From NCBI RefSeq assembly GCF_020991125.1, contig NZ_CP087715.1, forward strand, positions 2,569,501 through 2,633,500: a stretch of 64,000 bases of DNA, written 5' to 3'. A model generated the notes under the pieces. That model was not told where the DNA came from. It saw only the letters and a list, made by a program, of their open reading frames with translations, and did no database searches. Made by a program: the position numbers and the translations under genes. Source of the DNA: Microbulbifer celer (lineage in GTDB: Bacteria > Pseudomonadota > Gammaproteobacteria > Pseudomonadales > Cellvibrionaceae). Within the stretch, counting starts at the first letter, position 1. The number at the start of each line of letters is the position of its first letter. Shown here piece by piece: positions 1-8,424 of this stretch.

Positions 1-1
1 C

Positions 2-517
2 CGGCAAAACTGCACGGCGCCGGAACCCGGTGCCAGCTACGCTCTGCGCTTTGCCTGTGCCGGTGGCAGTACCGGGTTTGAGGATATCTGGCACGGCTCT
101 CAGTCCCAGGCGGTAACAGAGGACCCGATCCTGAAGCGCAAGGACGGTCTCTATGCCTATCAGCTGGCAGTGGTGGTGGACGATATCTCTCAGGGTATTA
201 CCCACATCATTCGCGGTGCCGACCTGATGGATTGCACTGCCGTACAACTGAGACTGTTCCACGCCCTGGGTGCGCGCCCACCGGCCTTTGGCCACCTGCC
301 ACTGGTGATGAATGACAGCGGGCAGAAACTCAGCAAACAGAACCACGCCGCAGCGCTGGACGATAGCCGCGCACCGGAAAACCTGGCCACCGCACTGGGC
401 TTTCTCGGCTTCAGACCGCCACCGGAGCTCGCCAGAAGCAATGTCGGGGAGATTCTTTCCTGGGCCAGCGCCCGCTGGCAGAGACACCAGGTGGACCGAC
501 GCAATCGCTTGTTGTGA
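2..517 (+). CDS. gluQ: Glutamyl-queuosine tRNA(Asp) synthetase, 3' part
   Basis: Only the C-terminal 171 codons are present; the gene begins upstream of the window. GluQ-RS is a truncated class I glutamyl-tRNA synthetase paralogue that activates glutamate and attaches it to queuosine at the wobble position of tRNA-Asp. The visible part has the synthetase-like DGLYAYQLAVVVDD stretch, the HIIRGADL segment and a KLSKQ motif (nt 326-340), the family's form of the class I KMSKS signature. As in the family, no anticodon-binding domain follows the catalytic core. In Pseudomonas gluQ lies between dksA and cbrA, and here it likewise precedes cbrX-cbrA. Recognition is by motif and synteny. Confidence 0.93.
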   Translation, partial: RQNCTAPEPGASYALRFACAGGSTGFEDIWHGSQSQAVTEDPILKRKDGLYAYQLAVVVDDISQGITHIIRGADLMDCTAVQLRLFHALGARPPAFGHLPLVMNDSGQKLSKQNHAAALDDSRAPENLATALGFLGFRPPPELARSNVGEILSWASARWQRHQVDRRNRLL

Positions 518-543
518 ATGAGTGGGAGAATGACAGTTGAATC

Positions 544-566
544 GCGCCCGGTGGCGCTTTAACATT
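544..566 (+). terminator. Possible intrinsic terminator after gluQ
   Basis: A short GC-rich hairpin (GCGCC, loop CGGT, GGCGC) is followed by TTTAACATTTTT. It lies 27 nt after the gluQ stop. The stem has only 5 bp and the T tract is interrupted, so termination may be partial and allow read-through into cbrX-cbrA. Confidence 0.45.
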
Positions 567-635
567 TTTCGCCCGTTTCCCCGCGCACCCGTTTGCCGGC
601 TCCGTTTGCCAGCCCTTACCTGACAACCCGACTTT

Positions 636-812
636 ATGAGCAACCGCACCCTGTTAATCCTGCTGGTACTGATGGGTTATGTATTCAGCCCCACGGTATT
701 CACCTGGATGATCAATCCCGCCGGCGCCTGGTACCGCCCGTTTATTCTCTGGTTCGTACTGATCCTGCTGGCGGTATTCATTCAGCGGAGGCGCAAACCC
801 GATGACCTTTGA
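636..812 (+). CDS. cbrX: Small membrane protein overlapping cbrA (CbrX-like)
   Basis: A 58-residue protein starting MSNRTLLILLVLMGYVF with two hydrophobic segments (about residues 5-22 and 34-49) and a basic tail QRRRKPDDL. Its last 11 nt overlap the cbrA start codon (802), so the two are probably translationally coupled. A small membrane ORF at this position, cbrX, is known upstream of cbrA in Pseudomonas (recalled; sequence identity not checked). The predicted role is in the expression or function of CbrA in the inner membrane. There is no strong Shine-Dalgarno sequence. The main support is the conserved location, the membrane-protein composition and the out-of-frame overlap. Confidence 0.75.
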   Translation: MSNRTLLILLVLMGYVFSPTVFTWMINPAGAWYRPFILWFVLILLAVFIQRRRKPDDL

Positions 813-3801
813 AATCGTCAACATTGCGCTGATCGGGGTTGCCTATATTGCGGTCCTGTTCTTTGCCGCCTTTGCCACTTCCAAAGGCTGGCTGCCGGAG
901 AACTGGGTGCGCAATCCGTTTTTCTATGTGCTGTCACTGGGGGTATCCCTGAGTGCCTGGACCTATTACGGCATCGTCGATCTGGCCTGGCAACATGGCT
1001 ACGGGGTACTGGCTTATTATCTGGGCACCGGAGCGATGTTCCTGTTTGCGCCGGTGGCCCTCGAGCCGCTGGCGCGGCTGGCACAGCGCTATCAGCTCAC
1101 CTCGCCGGCAGATCTGCTGGTATTTCGCTATCACAGCCGGGAGGCGGGCACCCTTGCCACCCTGTTCATGCTGCTTGGCCTGTTGCCGCTGATCGCCCTG
1201 CAGATTCAGGCGGTTGCGGAAACCCTGGCGCTGCTGTCGCGGGACAATGTCGCCGCCCTGGCGCTGCCGGACTCGGGGATGACCAGCAAGGATCTGATCG
1301 CCTTCTTCTACTGCGTGTTACTGGCGCTGTTCACCAGCACCTACGGCGCTTCGCGCAAACGACGCGCGGGTCTCGCCAGTGCCATGGCACTGGAATCCCT
1401 GGTGAAACTGGTGGCGCTACTAGCTGTTGGCCTGTATGCGGTATACGGCGTGTTTGGCGGGCTCGACGGGCTGGATCAGTGGCTGGGACAGAACAGCGAT
1501 ATGCAGCAGTTGCTGTATACCCCGATCAAACAGGGCTCTTCCCATACCCTGCTACTGGTTTTTATCGCCACTGCGGTGGCCATGCCCCACATCTTTTACC
1601 TGAGCGTTGCCGAACGCCCGGCGGCCCAGGCGCTGCGCACCTCGAGCTGGGGCTTCCCGCTGTTCCTGCTGATTATGGCGTTGCCGATTTTCCCCATCAT
1701 GTGGGCGGGTTTTGCGCTGGATGTGGCGGAACCGGTTCAGTACTTTACCCTCGCAGTTCCCCGGGCCAGCGGTTCTGCCGCGCTGACCATCCTGGCGTTT
1801 ATCGGCGGCCTCTCGGCGGCCACCGGTGCCCTGATCATGATCACTCTGGCGCTCTCCACCATGGTGATGAACCACTGGCTGCTACCGGGAACCCGCTGGC
1901 ATTCCGACGACGACATGTACCGCCAGCTGTTATGGTTGCGCCGGGCCCTGGTGGCGGCACTGTTCCTGGCAGGCTTCGCGTTCTATTTGTTACTGAACAA
2001 TCGCCTGTCGCTGTCGGATCTGGCGATCATCGCGTTTATCGCCTCCCTGCAGTTCCTACCCGGTATCTTTGCGGTGATCCACTGGCCCACGGGCAATCGC
2101 CGCGGATTTATCGCCGGCCTACTGGCGGGCATGCTGGTGTGGGCTGCCGGCCTGCTACTGCCGGCGGTGGTGGGTAACAGTGGTATCGCGGTTCCGGGTA
2201 CCGATATCCAGATCCCTCTGGGAATGGAAATCTGGCCCCAGATCACCACCCTGTCGCTATCTGCGAACGTGCTGCTGTTTGTCGTGTTATCCATCTTCAC
2301 CGCCACCTCCAGCCTCGAGCGCTACGCCGCAGACCTGTGTAGTGATGACTCCATCAGCCAGGCACTGCGACTGGAGCTTGAGCTGCAATCCGCCGCAGAA
2401 TTCCGCCTGCGCCTGTCGGAAAGCCTTGGTGCCGCCACCGCGAGCCAGGAAGTCAGCCGCGCCCTGCGCCAGCTGGGGTTGCCGGAAGACGAGCGTCGTC
2501 CCTATGCGTTGCGCCAGCTGCGCGACAAGCTGGAAGCCAACCTTTCCGGCCTGCTGGGGCGGGTACTGGCGGGGCAGATTGTGGATCGCCACATTCCCTT
2601 CGTGACCACGGACCAGCCGGCGAATAAAGACATCAACCTGATTGAGACGCGCCTGAGCCGCTACAAGAACCAGCTCACCGGCCTCGCAGCAGAATTGAAC
2701 AACCTGCGCCTGTATCACCGCCAGATGCTGGAAGAACTGCCCATGGCGGCCTGCTCCCTCGGGCGCGACGGCGAAATCCTGCTGTGGAACTACGCCATGA
2801 CCGATCTCACCGGTATCAGCGCCAGTGAGGTGATCGGCTCCAAGCTCGACTACCTGCCGGAACCCTGGTGCAGTGTCCTGTCGGATTTTGCCCAGTCCGC
2901 GGAAGCCAGCCTGTTCAAGCAGCAGGTCGAAATGGATGGCAACAGCCACTGGCTCACCCTGCACAAGACCCGTCTGAAACAGGGGCGAAGCAGCAAGAGC
3001 AGCGGGAAAGCGAGCGGTAAGGGAGGCCGATCCACATCGCGGGACAACCGCGGCGACGGCCAGATGCTGCTGGTGGAAGACATCACCGAGACCCAGGTAC
3101 TGGAACAGGAATTGATACACAGCGAGCGGCTGGCCTCCGTGGGCCGGCTGGCCGCGGGCGTCGCGCACGAGGTGGGCAATCCGGTCACCGGCATTGCCTG
3201 CCTGGCGCAGAACCTCCAGTTTGATTCCGAAAACCCGGAAGTTCTGGCAACTGCCGATCAGATTCTCAGCCAGACCCAGCGCATCAGTCGCATCGTGCAC
3301 TCCCTGGTCAGTTTCTCCCACAGCGGCAGTCAGGAGACGGAATCAGCGCCGGTTGACCTGCGTGCGTGTGTGGAGGAAGCGGTACAGCTGCTGTCCCTGC
3401 AAAGGGACAAGACCGAGGTAACCTTTGCCAATGAAGTGCCGGAGGGTCTGATCGCCCTCGGCGACAACCAGCGCCTGATCCAGGTGTTTATCAACCTGCT
3501 GAGCAACGCCCGCGATGCCAGCCCGGACGGTGGTCACATCATCGCGGAAGGTTACCGTCGCGCCGGACTCGCCTGTGTATCGGTGACCGATGACGGCCCG
3601 GGGATTTCCGCAGAACACCGCGAACGCATCCTGGAGCCATTCTTCACCACCAAGGAGCCCGGAGAGGGTACCGGGCTCGGGCTGGCGATGGTCTACAGCA
3701 TTGTCGAGGATCACGGCGGACAACTGGAGCTGGTGAGCCCCGCAAACCCGGACACCGGGCGCGGCGCATGCTTTATCGTCCAGCTACCACAGGAAAAGTG
3801 A
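802..3801 (+). CDS. cbrA: Sensor histidine kinase CbrA with SLC5 transporter domain
   Basis: 999 residues, the usual CbrA length. About residues 1-500 form a multi-pass membrane domain of the sodium/solute symporter (SLC5) type. A STAC-like linker, a PAS segment around 645-725 and a kinase core follow. The phospho-acceptor is H789 within GVAHEVGNP. An N box ([14 protein letters not shown]) and G boxes ([17 protein letters not shown]) form the ATPase domain. CbrA phosphorylates the sigma-54 activator CbrB, encoded next, and controls use of poor carbon and nitrogen sources; histidine is the ligand linked to the SLC5 domain in Pseudomonas. A Ser/Gly/Lys-rich linker at about 727-755, between PAS and H-box, looks like an insertion. 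cbrB follows after 140 nt. Confidence 0.95.
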   Translation: MTFEIVNIALIGVAYIAVLFFAAFATSKGWLPENWVRNPFFYVLSLGVSLSAWTYYGIVDLAWQHGYGVLAYYLGTGAMFLFAPVALEPLARLAQRYQLTSPADLLVFRYHSREAGTLATLFMLLGLLPLIALQIQAVAETLALLSRDNVAALALPDSGMTSKDLIAFFYCVLLALFTSTYGASRKRRAGLASAMALESLVKLVALLAVGLYAVYGVFGGLDGLDQWLGQNSDMQQLLYTPIKQGSSHTLLLVFIATAVAMPHIFYLSVAERPAAQALRTSSWGFPLFLLIMALPIFPIMWAGFALDVAEPVQYFTLAVPRASGSAALTILAFIGGLSAATGALIMITLALSTMVMNHWLLPGTRWHSDDDMYRQLLWLRRALVAALFLAGFAFYLLLNNRLSLSDLAIIAFIASLQFLPGIFAVIHWPTGNRRGFIAGLLAGMLVWAAGLLLPAVVGNSGIAVPGTDIQIPLGMEIWPQITTLSLSANVLLFVVLSIFTATSSLERYAADLCSDDSISQALRLELELQSAAEFRLRLSESLGAATASQEVSRALRQLGLPEDERRPYALRQLRDKLEANLSGLLGRVLAGQIVDRHIPFVTTDQPANKDINLIETRLSRYKNQLTGLAAELNNLRLYHRQMLEELPMAACSLGRDGEILLWNYAMTDLTGISASEVIGSKLDYLPEPWCSVLSDFAQSAEASLFKQQVEMDGNSHWLTLHKTRLKQGRSSKSSGKASGKGGRSTSRDNRGDGQMLLVEDITETQVLEQELIHSERLASVGRLAAGVAHEVGNPVTGIACLAQNLQFDSENPEVLATADQILSQTQRISRIVHSLVSFSHSGSQETESAPVDLRACVEEAVQLLSLQRDKTEVTFANEVPEGLIALGDNQRLIQVFINLLSNARDASPDGGHIIAEGYRRAGLACVSVTDDGPGISAEHRERILEPFFTTKEPGEGTGLGLAMVYSIVEDHGGQLELVSPANPDTGRGACFIVQLPQEK

Positions 3802-3820
3802 CCCCGATCGCAACTGGATT

Positions 3821-3940
3821 GTTACGTGAAATTGGTGAAATCTGGACATGATTCATCCGGATTGCGCTATCTGGGTTGCATCGAAACGCTCTACAGGTAA
3901 CACTTAGGCCCCGCTGAACACTTTGTAACCAGGCGTAACA
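3821..3940 (+). promoter_or_regulatory. GTAAC/GTTAC motif cluster upstream of cbrB
   Basis: Four copies of GTTAC or GTAAC lie in the 140-nt cbrA-cbrB gap: GTTACG at 3821, GGTAACA at 3896, TGTAACC at 3924 and CGTAACA at 3934. The same core forms the inverted repeat upstream of the CrcZ-like promoter at 5451-5513. The likely reading is that CbrB binds upstream of its own gene. The last two copies nearly touch the start codon (3942), which would suit repression. This is inferred from motif similarity only. Confidence 0.4.
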
Positions 3941-3941
3941 T

Positions 3942-5330
3942 ATGAGCCACATTCTGATTGTTGAAGATGAAGCCATTATCCGTACTGCCCTGCGCAAGCT
4001 ACTGGAGCGGCACCGCTACAACATCAGCGAGGCAGGCTCAGTCCGCGAAGCCACCGGCAAACACCGCCTGGCGGACTTCGACCTCATCATCTCTGACCTG
4101 CGCCTGCCCGGTGCTCCCGGTACCGACCTGCTGAAACTGGCAGGTGACGTACCGGTACTGATCATGACCAGTTACGCCAGCCTGCGCTCCGCGGTGGATT
4201 CCATGCGCATGGGCGCCGCGGACTATATCGCCAAACCCTTCGATCACGACGAGATGCTCGCCACGGTGCGTCGCGTGATCGGCAAGGCAGAACAGAGCCG
4301 CGTCGCCGACGCCAAAGTTGGCACCAAGGACGGCCGTACCATCGCCGGCATGATCGGCGAAAGTGCGGTGATGCGGGATCTTTACGGACGCATCCACAAA
4401 GTCGCCCCCACCGATGCCACGGTGCTGGTGCACGGCGAGACCGGTACCGGTAAAGAGCTGGTGGCGCGCGCCATCCACGAGGAGAGTCGACGCGCCGGCA
4501 AGCCACTGATTTCCGTGAACTGCGCGGCCATTCCCGAAACCCTGATCGAGGCCGAACTGTTCGGCCACGAAAAAGGTGCCTTCACCGGTGCCCAGACCGC
4601 CCGCGAAGGCCTGGTAGCCGCCGCAGATGGCGGCACCCTGTTCCTGGACGAGATCGGCGAGCTGCCACTGGAAGCCCAGGCACGCCTGCTGCGGGTACTG
4701 CAGGAGGGCGAGGTTCGCCCGATCGGCGCGGTGGAATCCCGCAAGGTCAATGTGCGGCTGGTGGCGGCGACTCACCGCAACCTGCGCCAGCTGGCGGCCG
4801 AGCGCAAATTTCGGGAAGACCTGTATTACCGTATCAATGTGGTCCAGATGACCCTTCCGCCGCTGCGCGAGCGGGGCAAAGACGTGTTGGTCATTGCCGA
4901 ACACCTGCTCGAGAAATTCTGTGCCAAGGTCAATCGCGCCACACTCCGGCTTTCCCCTGAAGCGGTGCAGGCGGTAACCACCTACACCTGGCCGGGTAAC
5001 GTACGCGAACTGGAGAATGCGATTCAGCGTGCGGCCATCCTGACCGAAGACAGTGAAGAGATCGATCACCACACTCTGGATATTGATCTGGACCTGGTGC
5101 CGATCGAGGAAGCAGACCCGGAGCGCCTGCCGCGCAATAGCCTGCACAGCGATCCCCGTGAAGACCTGTCTCTGGAAGATTACTTTGCGCGCTTCGTGCT
5201 CGAACACCAGGAAACCATGAGTGAAACCGAGCTGGCGAAAAAGCTGGGAGTCAGCCGCAAATGCCTGTGGGAACGCCGCCAGAAGCTGGGGATCCCACGC
5301 AAAAAGGCCCGCCGCGCCGCAGAGGCCTGA
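3942..5330 (+). CDS. cbrB: Sigma-54-dependent response regulator CbrB
   Basis: 462 residues with the three NtrC-family domains in order. The receiver (1-115) has phospho-acceptor D52, T76 and K98. The AAA+ domain has Walker A GETGTGKE (165-172), the sigma-54 contact loop GAFTGA (212-217) and Walker B LFLDE (233-237). A Fis-type helix-turn-helix near the C-terminus carries [20 protein letters not shown]. CbrB is phosphorylated by CbrA and activates sigma-54 promoters, in Pseudomonas chiefly that of the CrcZ RNA; a matching promoter lies 258 nt downstream here. It probably shares a transcript with cbrA, though GTAAC motifs in the gap suggest an additional promoter or autoregulation. An intrinsic terminator follows at 5376. 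Confidence 0.96.
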   Translation: MSHILIVEDEAIIRTALRKLLERHRYNISEAGSVREATGKHRLADFDLIISDLRLPGAPGTDLLKLAGDVPVLIMTSYASLRSAVDSMRMGAADYIAKPFDHDEMLATVRRVIGKAEQSRVADAKVGTKDGRTIAGMIGESAVMRDLYGRIHKVAPTDATVLVHGETGTGKELVARAIHEESRRAGKPLISVNCAAIPETLIEAELFGHEKGAFTGAQTAREGLVAAADGGTLFLDEIGELPLEAQARLLRVLQEGEVRPIGAVESRKVNVRLVAATHRNLRQLAAERKFREDLYYRINVVQMTLPPLRERGKDVLVIAEHLLEKFCAKVNRATLRLSPEAVQAVTTYTWPGNVRELENAIQRAAILTEDSEEIDHHTLDIDLDLVPIEEADPERLPRNSLHSDPREDLSLEDYFARFVLEHQETMSETELAKKLGVSRKCLWERRQKLGIPRKKARRAAEA

Positions 5331-5375
5331 CCGCATCGGGCCATCCACAAGCCAACTTCCACACCAACTCCCCCC

Positions 5376-5402
5376 AAGCCCGGCGAAGTCCGGGCTTTTT
5401 TG
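5376..5402 (+). terminator. Intrinsic terminator of cbrAB
   Basis: An 8-bp stem AAGCCCGG/CCGGGCTT with a 6-nt loop (CGAAGT) is followed directly by TTTTTT. It lies 45 nt after the cbrB stop and separates the cbrAB transcript from the RNA gene downstream. Confidence 0.9.
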
Positions 5403-5450
5403 TGCCCGCAGTGTGCGTCGCCCGCCAGTTGCTACCCCTCCCACACAATT

Positions 5451-5513
5451 GGTAACAAGTGAAAGTGTTACCCCACCCCGCAAGGAGTAACAACTACCGT
5501 ACCTTGCGTAACG
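5451..5513 (+). promoter_or_regulatory. Predicted CbrB enhancer (UAS) for the CrcZ-like RNA
   Basis: A perfect 7-bp inverted repeat GGTAACA (5451-5457) / TGTTACC (5466-5472) with an 8-nt spacer is followed by AGTAACAA (5486-5493) and CGTAACG (5507-5513). A weaker GTTGCTACC lies just upstream at 5429. The cluster sits 75-140 bp upstream of the sigma-54 promoter at 5588, the normal distance for an NtrC-type activator working through DNA looping. Palindromes with GTTAC/GTAAC arms are what I recall for CbrB sites in Pseudomonas. Assignment to CbrB is inference supported by the neighbouring gene. Confidence 0.7.
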
Positions 5514-5587
5514 GAATGCTGTACTCCAGAGACGTAAAAAAGTTCCCAAAAAACTTAAGTTATTGATTTATAAGGATTTTTAAAAGT

Positions 5588-5603
5588 TGGCACGCTATCT
5601 GCT
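5588..5603 (+). promoter_or_regulatory. Sigma-54 promoter of the CrcZ-like RNA
   Basis: TGGCACGCTATCTGCT matches the sigma-54 consensus TGGCACGnnnnTTGCW at every defined position except the first T of the -12 element. The GG and GC dinucleotides have the exact required spacing. Transcription should start about 12 nt after the -12 C, near 5611-5614. A T/A-rich stretch precedes it. Confidence 0.85.
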
Positions 5604-5611
5604 TTGTATAG

Positions 5612-5960
5612 GGCAAACAACAAAAATGACCAAGAATAAAAATAAATGGTCAACCAAAGCCCTAAGAACTACTCACAATAAGCGGGCGAAACACAACAAT
5701 AAAAACGGACGGTCGACAATAAAAGCCAAAGTGACCAACCCGGAGCAAAGCGATCGGACAATAAAAACAATAAGGTCCGGAACAACAATAAAAATAATTA
5801 AAGAACTAGAACAACCTGATAATAAAAATAAACAATAAGAATAAAGAGAAATAACAAGAACAATAACTTGTAGAAGACAACAAAAATAACGACAAGCACG
5901 TGACAAACTGACTGATTGTGCCTGGGAGAGGGTTTGCTGAAAAGCAAATTGTTAGCGCAA
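5612..5960 (+). ncRNA. crcZ: CrcZ-like Hfq/Crc-sequestering small RNA
   Basis: The cbrB-pcnB gap holds an A-rich tract unlike the GC-rich surroundings. In the sense of cbrB it carries many AAnAAnAA motifs: AACAACAA at 5616 and 5781, AAGAATAA at 5632, AACAATAA at 5695, 5766, 5784, 5831 and 5859, and AACAAAAA at 5879. This is the Hfq distal-face/Crc recognition pattern by which Pseudomonas CrcZ titrates Hfq and relieves catabolite repression. The location between cbrB and pcnB, the sigma-54 promoter and the activator sites all match CrcZ. The 3' end is uncertain: a GAAA-loop hairpin (TTTGCT/AGCAAA, 5933-5948, then TTGTT) is the best candidate, but the RNA could run on toward 6020, where TTTTCTTTTT occurs. 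The rest of the gap to 6205 is a pcnB leader with no feature I recognise. No homology search was possible. Confidence 0.8.
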
Positions 5961-6205
5961 GGAAGCCGCTGCCTTCATACCGAATAAGAATAATTCCCTG
6001 TTTTCTTTTTCGCACTGATACTGGCTGGTCCCCGCTTTATGCGGGCCCGGCAGCTGTGCGTTGCGTCGACTGTGTTAGAATCCGCCCCAAACAACACCGG
6101 AGGTCGTCCTGACCACATGTTCAAGGCGACTATGTAATCACCCCGGATCGGGCAAACCGCCTCGCACTGGCAGGCAGGCCGGCCGCGGTCAACACAGAAA
6201 GCCGT

Positions 6206-7714
6206 ATGTTCAATACTCTGATCAGCAGCATCAAACGCTGGCACCGTAACACCAAGTCGGAAGAGACGTCGCAAGAAGCCAACTCCGCGGACGCCACTCC
6301 CCACTCCTCCTCGAAAGATGCGGACCGCGCTCACAGAGGCCGGGGCAAATCAGGCCGTGAGAAGCAGAGCGCACCGCGCAAGGCCGGCGGCGCACGTGAA
6401 CCCAACACCCCCTCTTCCCGTATCGTTGTCCCCCGCAATGACCACAACCTGTCCCGACGCAATGTCAGTCGCGCCGCGTTGACGGTAATGAAGCGTCTGC
6501 AGGAAGGGGGGTTCCAGGCCTACATTGTCGGTGGCGGTGTGCGCGATCTGCTGCTGGGCGGGCACCCGAAAGACTTTGACGTCGCCACCGATGCCACGCC
6601 GGAAGAGGCCAAACAGCTGTTCCGCGGTGCGCGCATCGTCGGCCGCCGGTTCCGCATCCTGCACGCCCGCATCGGACGCGAGGTGATTGAAGTCACCACC
6701 TTCCGCGGTCACCACAGCGACGGCGAAGAACACGAGGCCCAGCAATCCGAGCACGGGATGCTGCTGCGCGACAACGTTTACGGTGACCTGGAAAGCGATG
6801 CCGTGCGCCGGGACTTTACCGTCAACGCGCTCTACTACACCACCCAGGGCTTTGAGATCCACGATTACACCGGCGGTATGCAGGATATCGAAGATCGCCT
6901 GATCCGCATGATTGGCGACCCGGAGACCCGCTACAAAGAAGACCCGGTACGGATGCTGCGCGCGGTACGTTTTGCCGCCAAACTGGACTTTGACATTGAG
7001 CCCGCCACCGCCGCACCGCTGCAACAGACTGCGCCGTTACTGCGTAACATTGCCCCCGCGCGCCTGTTCGACGAAGTCCTCAAACTACTGATGAGTGGCC
7101 ACGGTGAACGCACCTTTGAGCTGTTGCGAGAATTCCATCTTTGGGGACACCTGTTCCCGGACAACGCGCGCCTGCTCGACAACCCCGAGGTGGAAGCGCT
7201 CACCCGCCTGGCACTGCGCAATACCGACCGCCGCATCCGCAATGATCAGCGGGTAACACCGGCGTTTCTGTACGCCGCACTATTGTGGCCCGCGGTCAAC
7301 TTCGAGCAGAAGTTCCTCACCGAAAACGGCACGCCGCCGGTACCAGCGCTGGCACAAGCGGCGCAGAAAGTCGTCAGCGCACAGTTGACGCACACCGCCA
7401 TTCCCAAGCGTTTCTCCATTCCCATGCGGGAGATCTGGGAGCAGCAGCTGCGCCTGCCCCGCCGCGGCGGCGAACGCGCCTACCGCACGATGGAACACCC
7501 GCGCTTCCGCGCTGCATACGACTTCCTGCTTTTGCGCGAAGAGAGCCAGGAGATACCGGCCGGGCTCGGTCAGTGGTGGACGGAGTTCCAGCAGGCAGAC
7601 GACGAGCAGAAGCAGCAGATGATCAAGGATGCGCCCCGCAATGGCCCCAAGAATGGCCGGCGCCGCAAGCGTGGAGGTCGCCGCCGCGCCCCCAACCAAC
7701 CGAAAAACAACTGA
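6206..7714 (+). CDS. pcnB: Poly(A) polymerase I
   Basis: 502 residues. Adds poly(A) tails to RNA 3' ends, promoting decay by the degradosome. The nucleotidyltransferase signature GGGVRDLLLGGHPKDFDVATD lies at about 109-129, with metal-binding D123 and D125. The head domain continues through RRDFTVNALYY and an RNA-binding domain follows. The C-terminus is strongly basic (RNGPKNGRRRKRGGRRRAP), as usual. The N-terminus before the core is long (about 80 residues), low in complexity and rich in Ser/Lys/Arg. The ATG at 6206 has no good ribosome site, so the true start could differ. folK follows after 11 nt and is surely co-transcribed. Confidence 0.95.
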   Translation: MFNTLISSIKRWHRNTKSEETSQEANSADATPHSSSKDADRAHRGRGKSGREKQSAPRKAGGAREPNTPSSRIVVPRNDHNLSRRNVSRAALTVMKRLQEGGFQAYIVGGGVRDLLLGGHPKDFDVATDATPEEAKQLFRGARIVGRRFRILHARIGREVIEVTTFRGHHSDGEEHEAQQSEHGMLLRDNVYGDLESDAVRRDFTVNALYYTTQGFEIHDYTGGMQDIEDRLIRMIGDPETRYKEDPVRMLRAVRFAAKLDFDIEPATAAPLQQTAPLLRNIAPARLFDEVLKLLMSGHGERTFELLREFHLWGHLFPDNARLLDNPEVEALTRLALRNTDRRIRNDQRVTPAFLYAALLWPAVNFEQKFLTENGTPPVPALAQAAQKVVSAQLTHTAIPKRFSIPMREIWEQQLRLPRRGGERAYRTMEHPRFRAAYDFLLLREESQEIPAGLGQWWTEFQQADDEQKQQMIKDAPRNGPKNGRRRKRGGRRRAPNQPKNN

Positions 7715-7725
7715 CGGGCGCATCC

Positions 7726-8208
7726 GTGATTCGCTGTTACATCGGCCTCGGTAGCAATCTGTCCAACCCCGCCGCGCAGCTGCGCTCGGCGCTCGAGTCT
7801 ATGGCGGCACTCCCGCAGAGCCGGCTTGTGGATTACTCCGGCTTCTACGCCAGCGCTGCGGTCGGCCCCGGCGAACAACCCGATTACGTCAATGCCGTGG
7901 CCCACCTGGATACAGCGCTGGCCCCAGAGGCGCTACTCGATGGGTTGCAGCAGATTGAATCCCGGCATGGACGGGAACGTTCGATTCGATGGGGGGCGCG
8001 CACGCTGGACCTTGATATCCTGCTGTACGGTGATAAAAGTATCGATACCGCAAGACTGACCGTGCCGCACCCGCGCATGGCGGAGCGCAACTTTGTGCTG
8101 GAACCGCTGGCAGAGCTGGCCCAGGAACTGCAATTCCCGGATGGCCGCCACCTGTCAGTACTGTTACAGAATTGCCCACCGAATCGCCTGCACAGGCTAA
8201 AACCATAA
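7726..8208 (+). CDS. folK: HPPK (2-amino-4-hydroxy-6-hydroxymethyldihydropteridine pyrophosphokinase)
   Basis: 160 residues from a GTG start (VIRCYIGLGSNL), which gives the usual family length; a longer in-frame extension upstream would lie within pcnB. Transfers pyrophosphate from ATP to 6-hydroxymethyl-7,8-dihydropterin in folate synthesis. The HPPK signature RWGARTLDLDILLYGD is intact, as are YIGLGSNL at the start and HPRMAERNFVLEPL. The pcnB-folK pair is a standard gammaproteobacterial arrangement. Confidence 0.95.
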   Translation: MIRCYIGLGSNLSNPAAQLRSALESMAALPQSRLVDYSGFYASAAVGPGEQPDYVNAVAHLDTALAPEALLDGLQQIESRHGRERSIRWGARTLDLDILLYGDKSIDTARLTVPHPRMAERNFVLEPLAELAQELQFPDGRHLSVLLQNCPPNRLHRLKP

Positions 8209-8233
8209 CGGACAGGCTGATCGATAGACTACG

Positions 8234-8376
8234 GGGCACCTCTAAAAATTGTAGCGAGCGGGTGGCTGGTGGTGGCCGCCGGAGCACAGGAAGCGGAGTG
8301 TATAGGGCATACATGAGCATTCCGAGCACCGCCGGACGCCGCCAGGCGCACGCGCAGTAGATTTCTAGAGGTGCCC
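8234..8376. mobile_element. MITE-like element with terminal inverted repeats
   Basis: A 143-bp non-coding segment bounded by GGGCACCTCTA (8234-8244) and its exact complement TAGAGGTGCCC (8366-8376). The similarity extends to 15 of 16 positions. TACG lies immediately outside both ends (8230-8233 and 8377-8380), as expected of a 4-bp target-site duplication. The interior is GC-rich, has partial internal symmetry and has no reading frame. It occupies most of the folK-kinase gap. This is the sort of element mobilised in trans by a transposase; none is seen in the window. Confidence 0.65.
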
Positions 8377-8424
8377 TACGGAACGACTGCGGATCACTTG
8401 CACAGATCCTGAAGGAGCTACCCG

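Noticed and set aside
4038-5549. A 503-codon open frame on the minus strand across cbrB
   Set aside because: Fully antisense to the clear cbrB gene, with no recognisable motif. Long antisense frames are common opposite GC-rich genes with strong codon bias.
5587-5838. An 83-codon plus-strand frame in the A-rich region
   Set aside because: It starts with a TTG inside the sigma-54 promoter, has no ribosome site, and its Lys/Asn/Thr-rich translation is simply a reading of the AAnAAnAA repeats. Read here as a small RNA.
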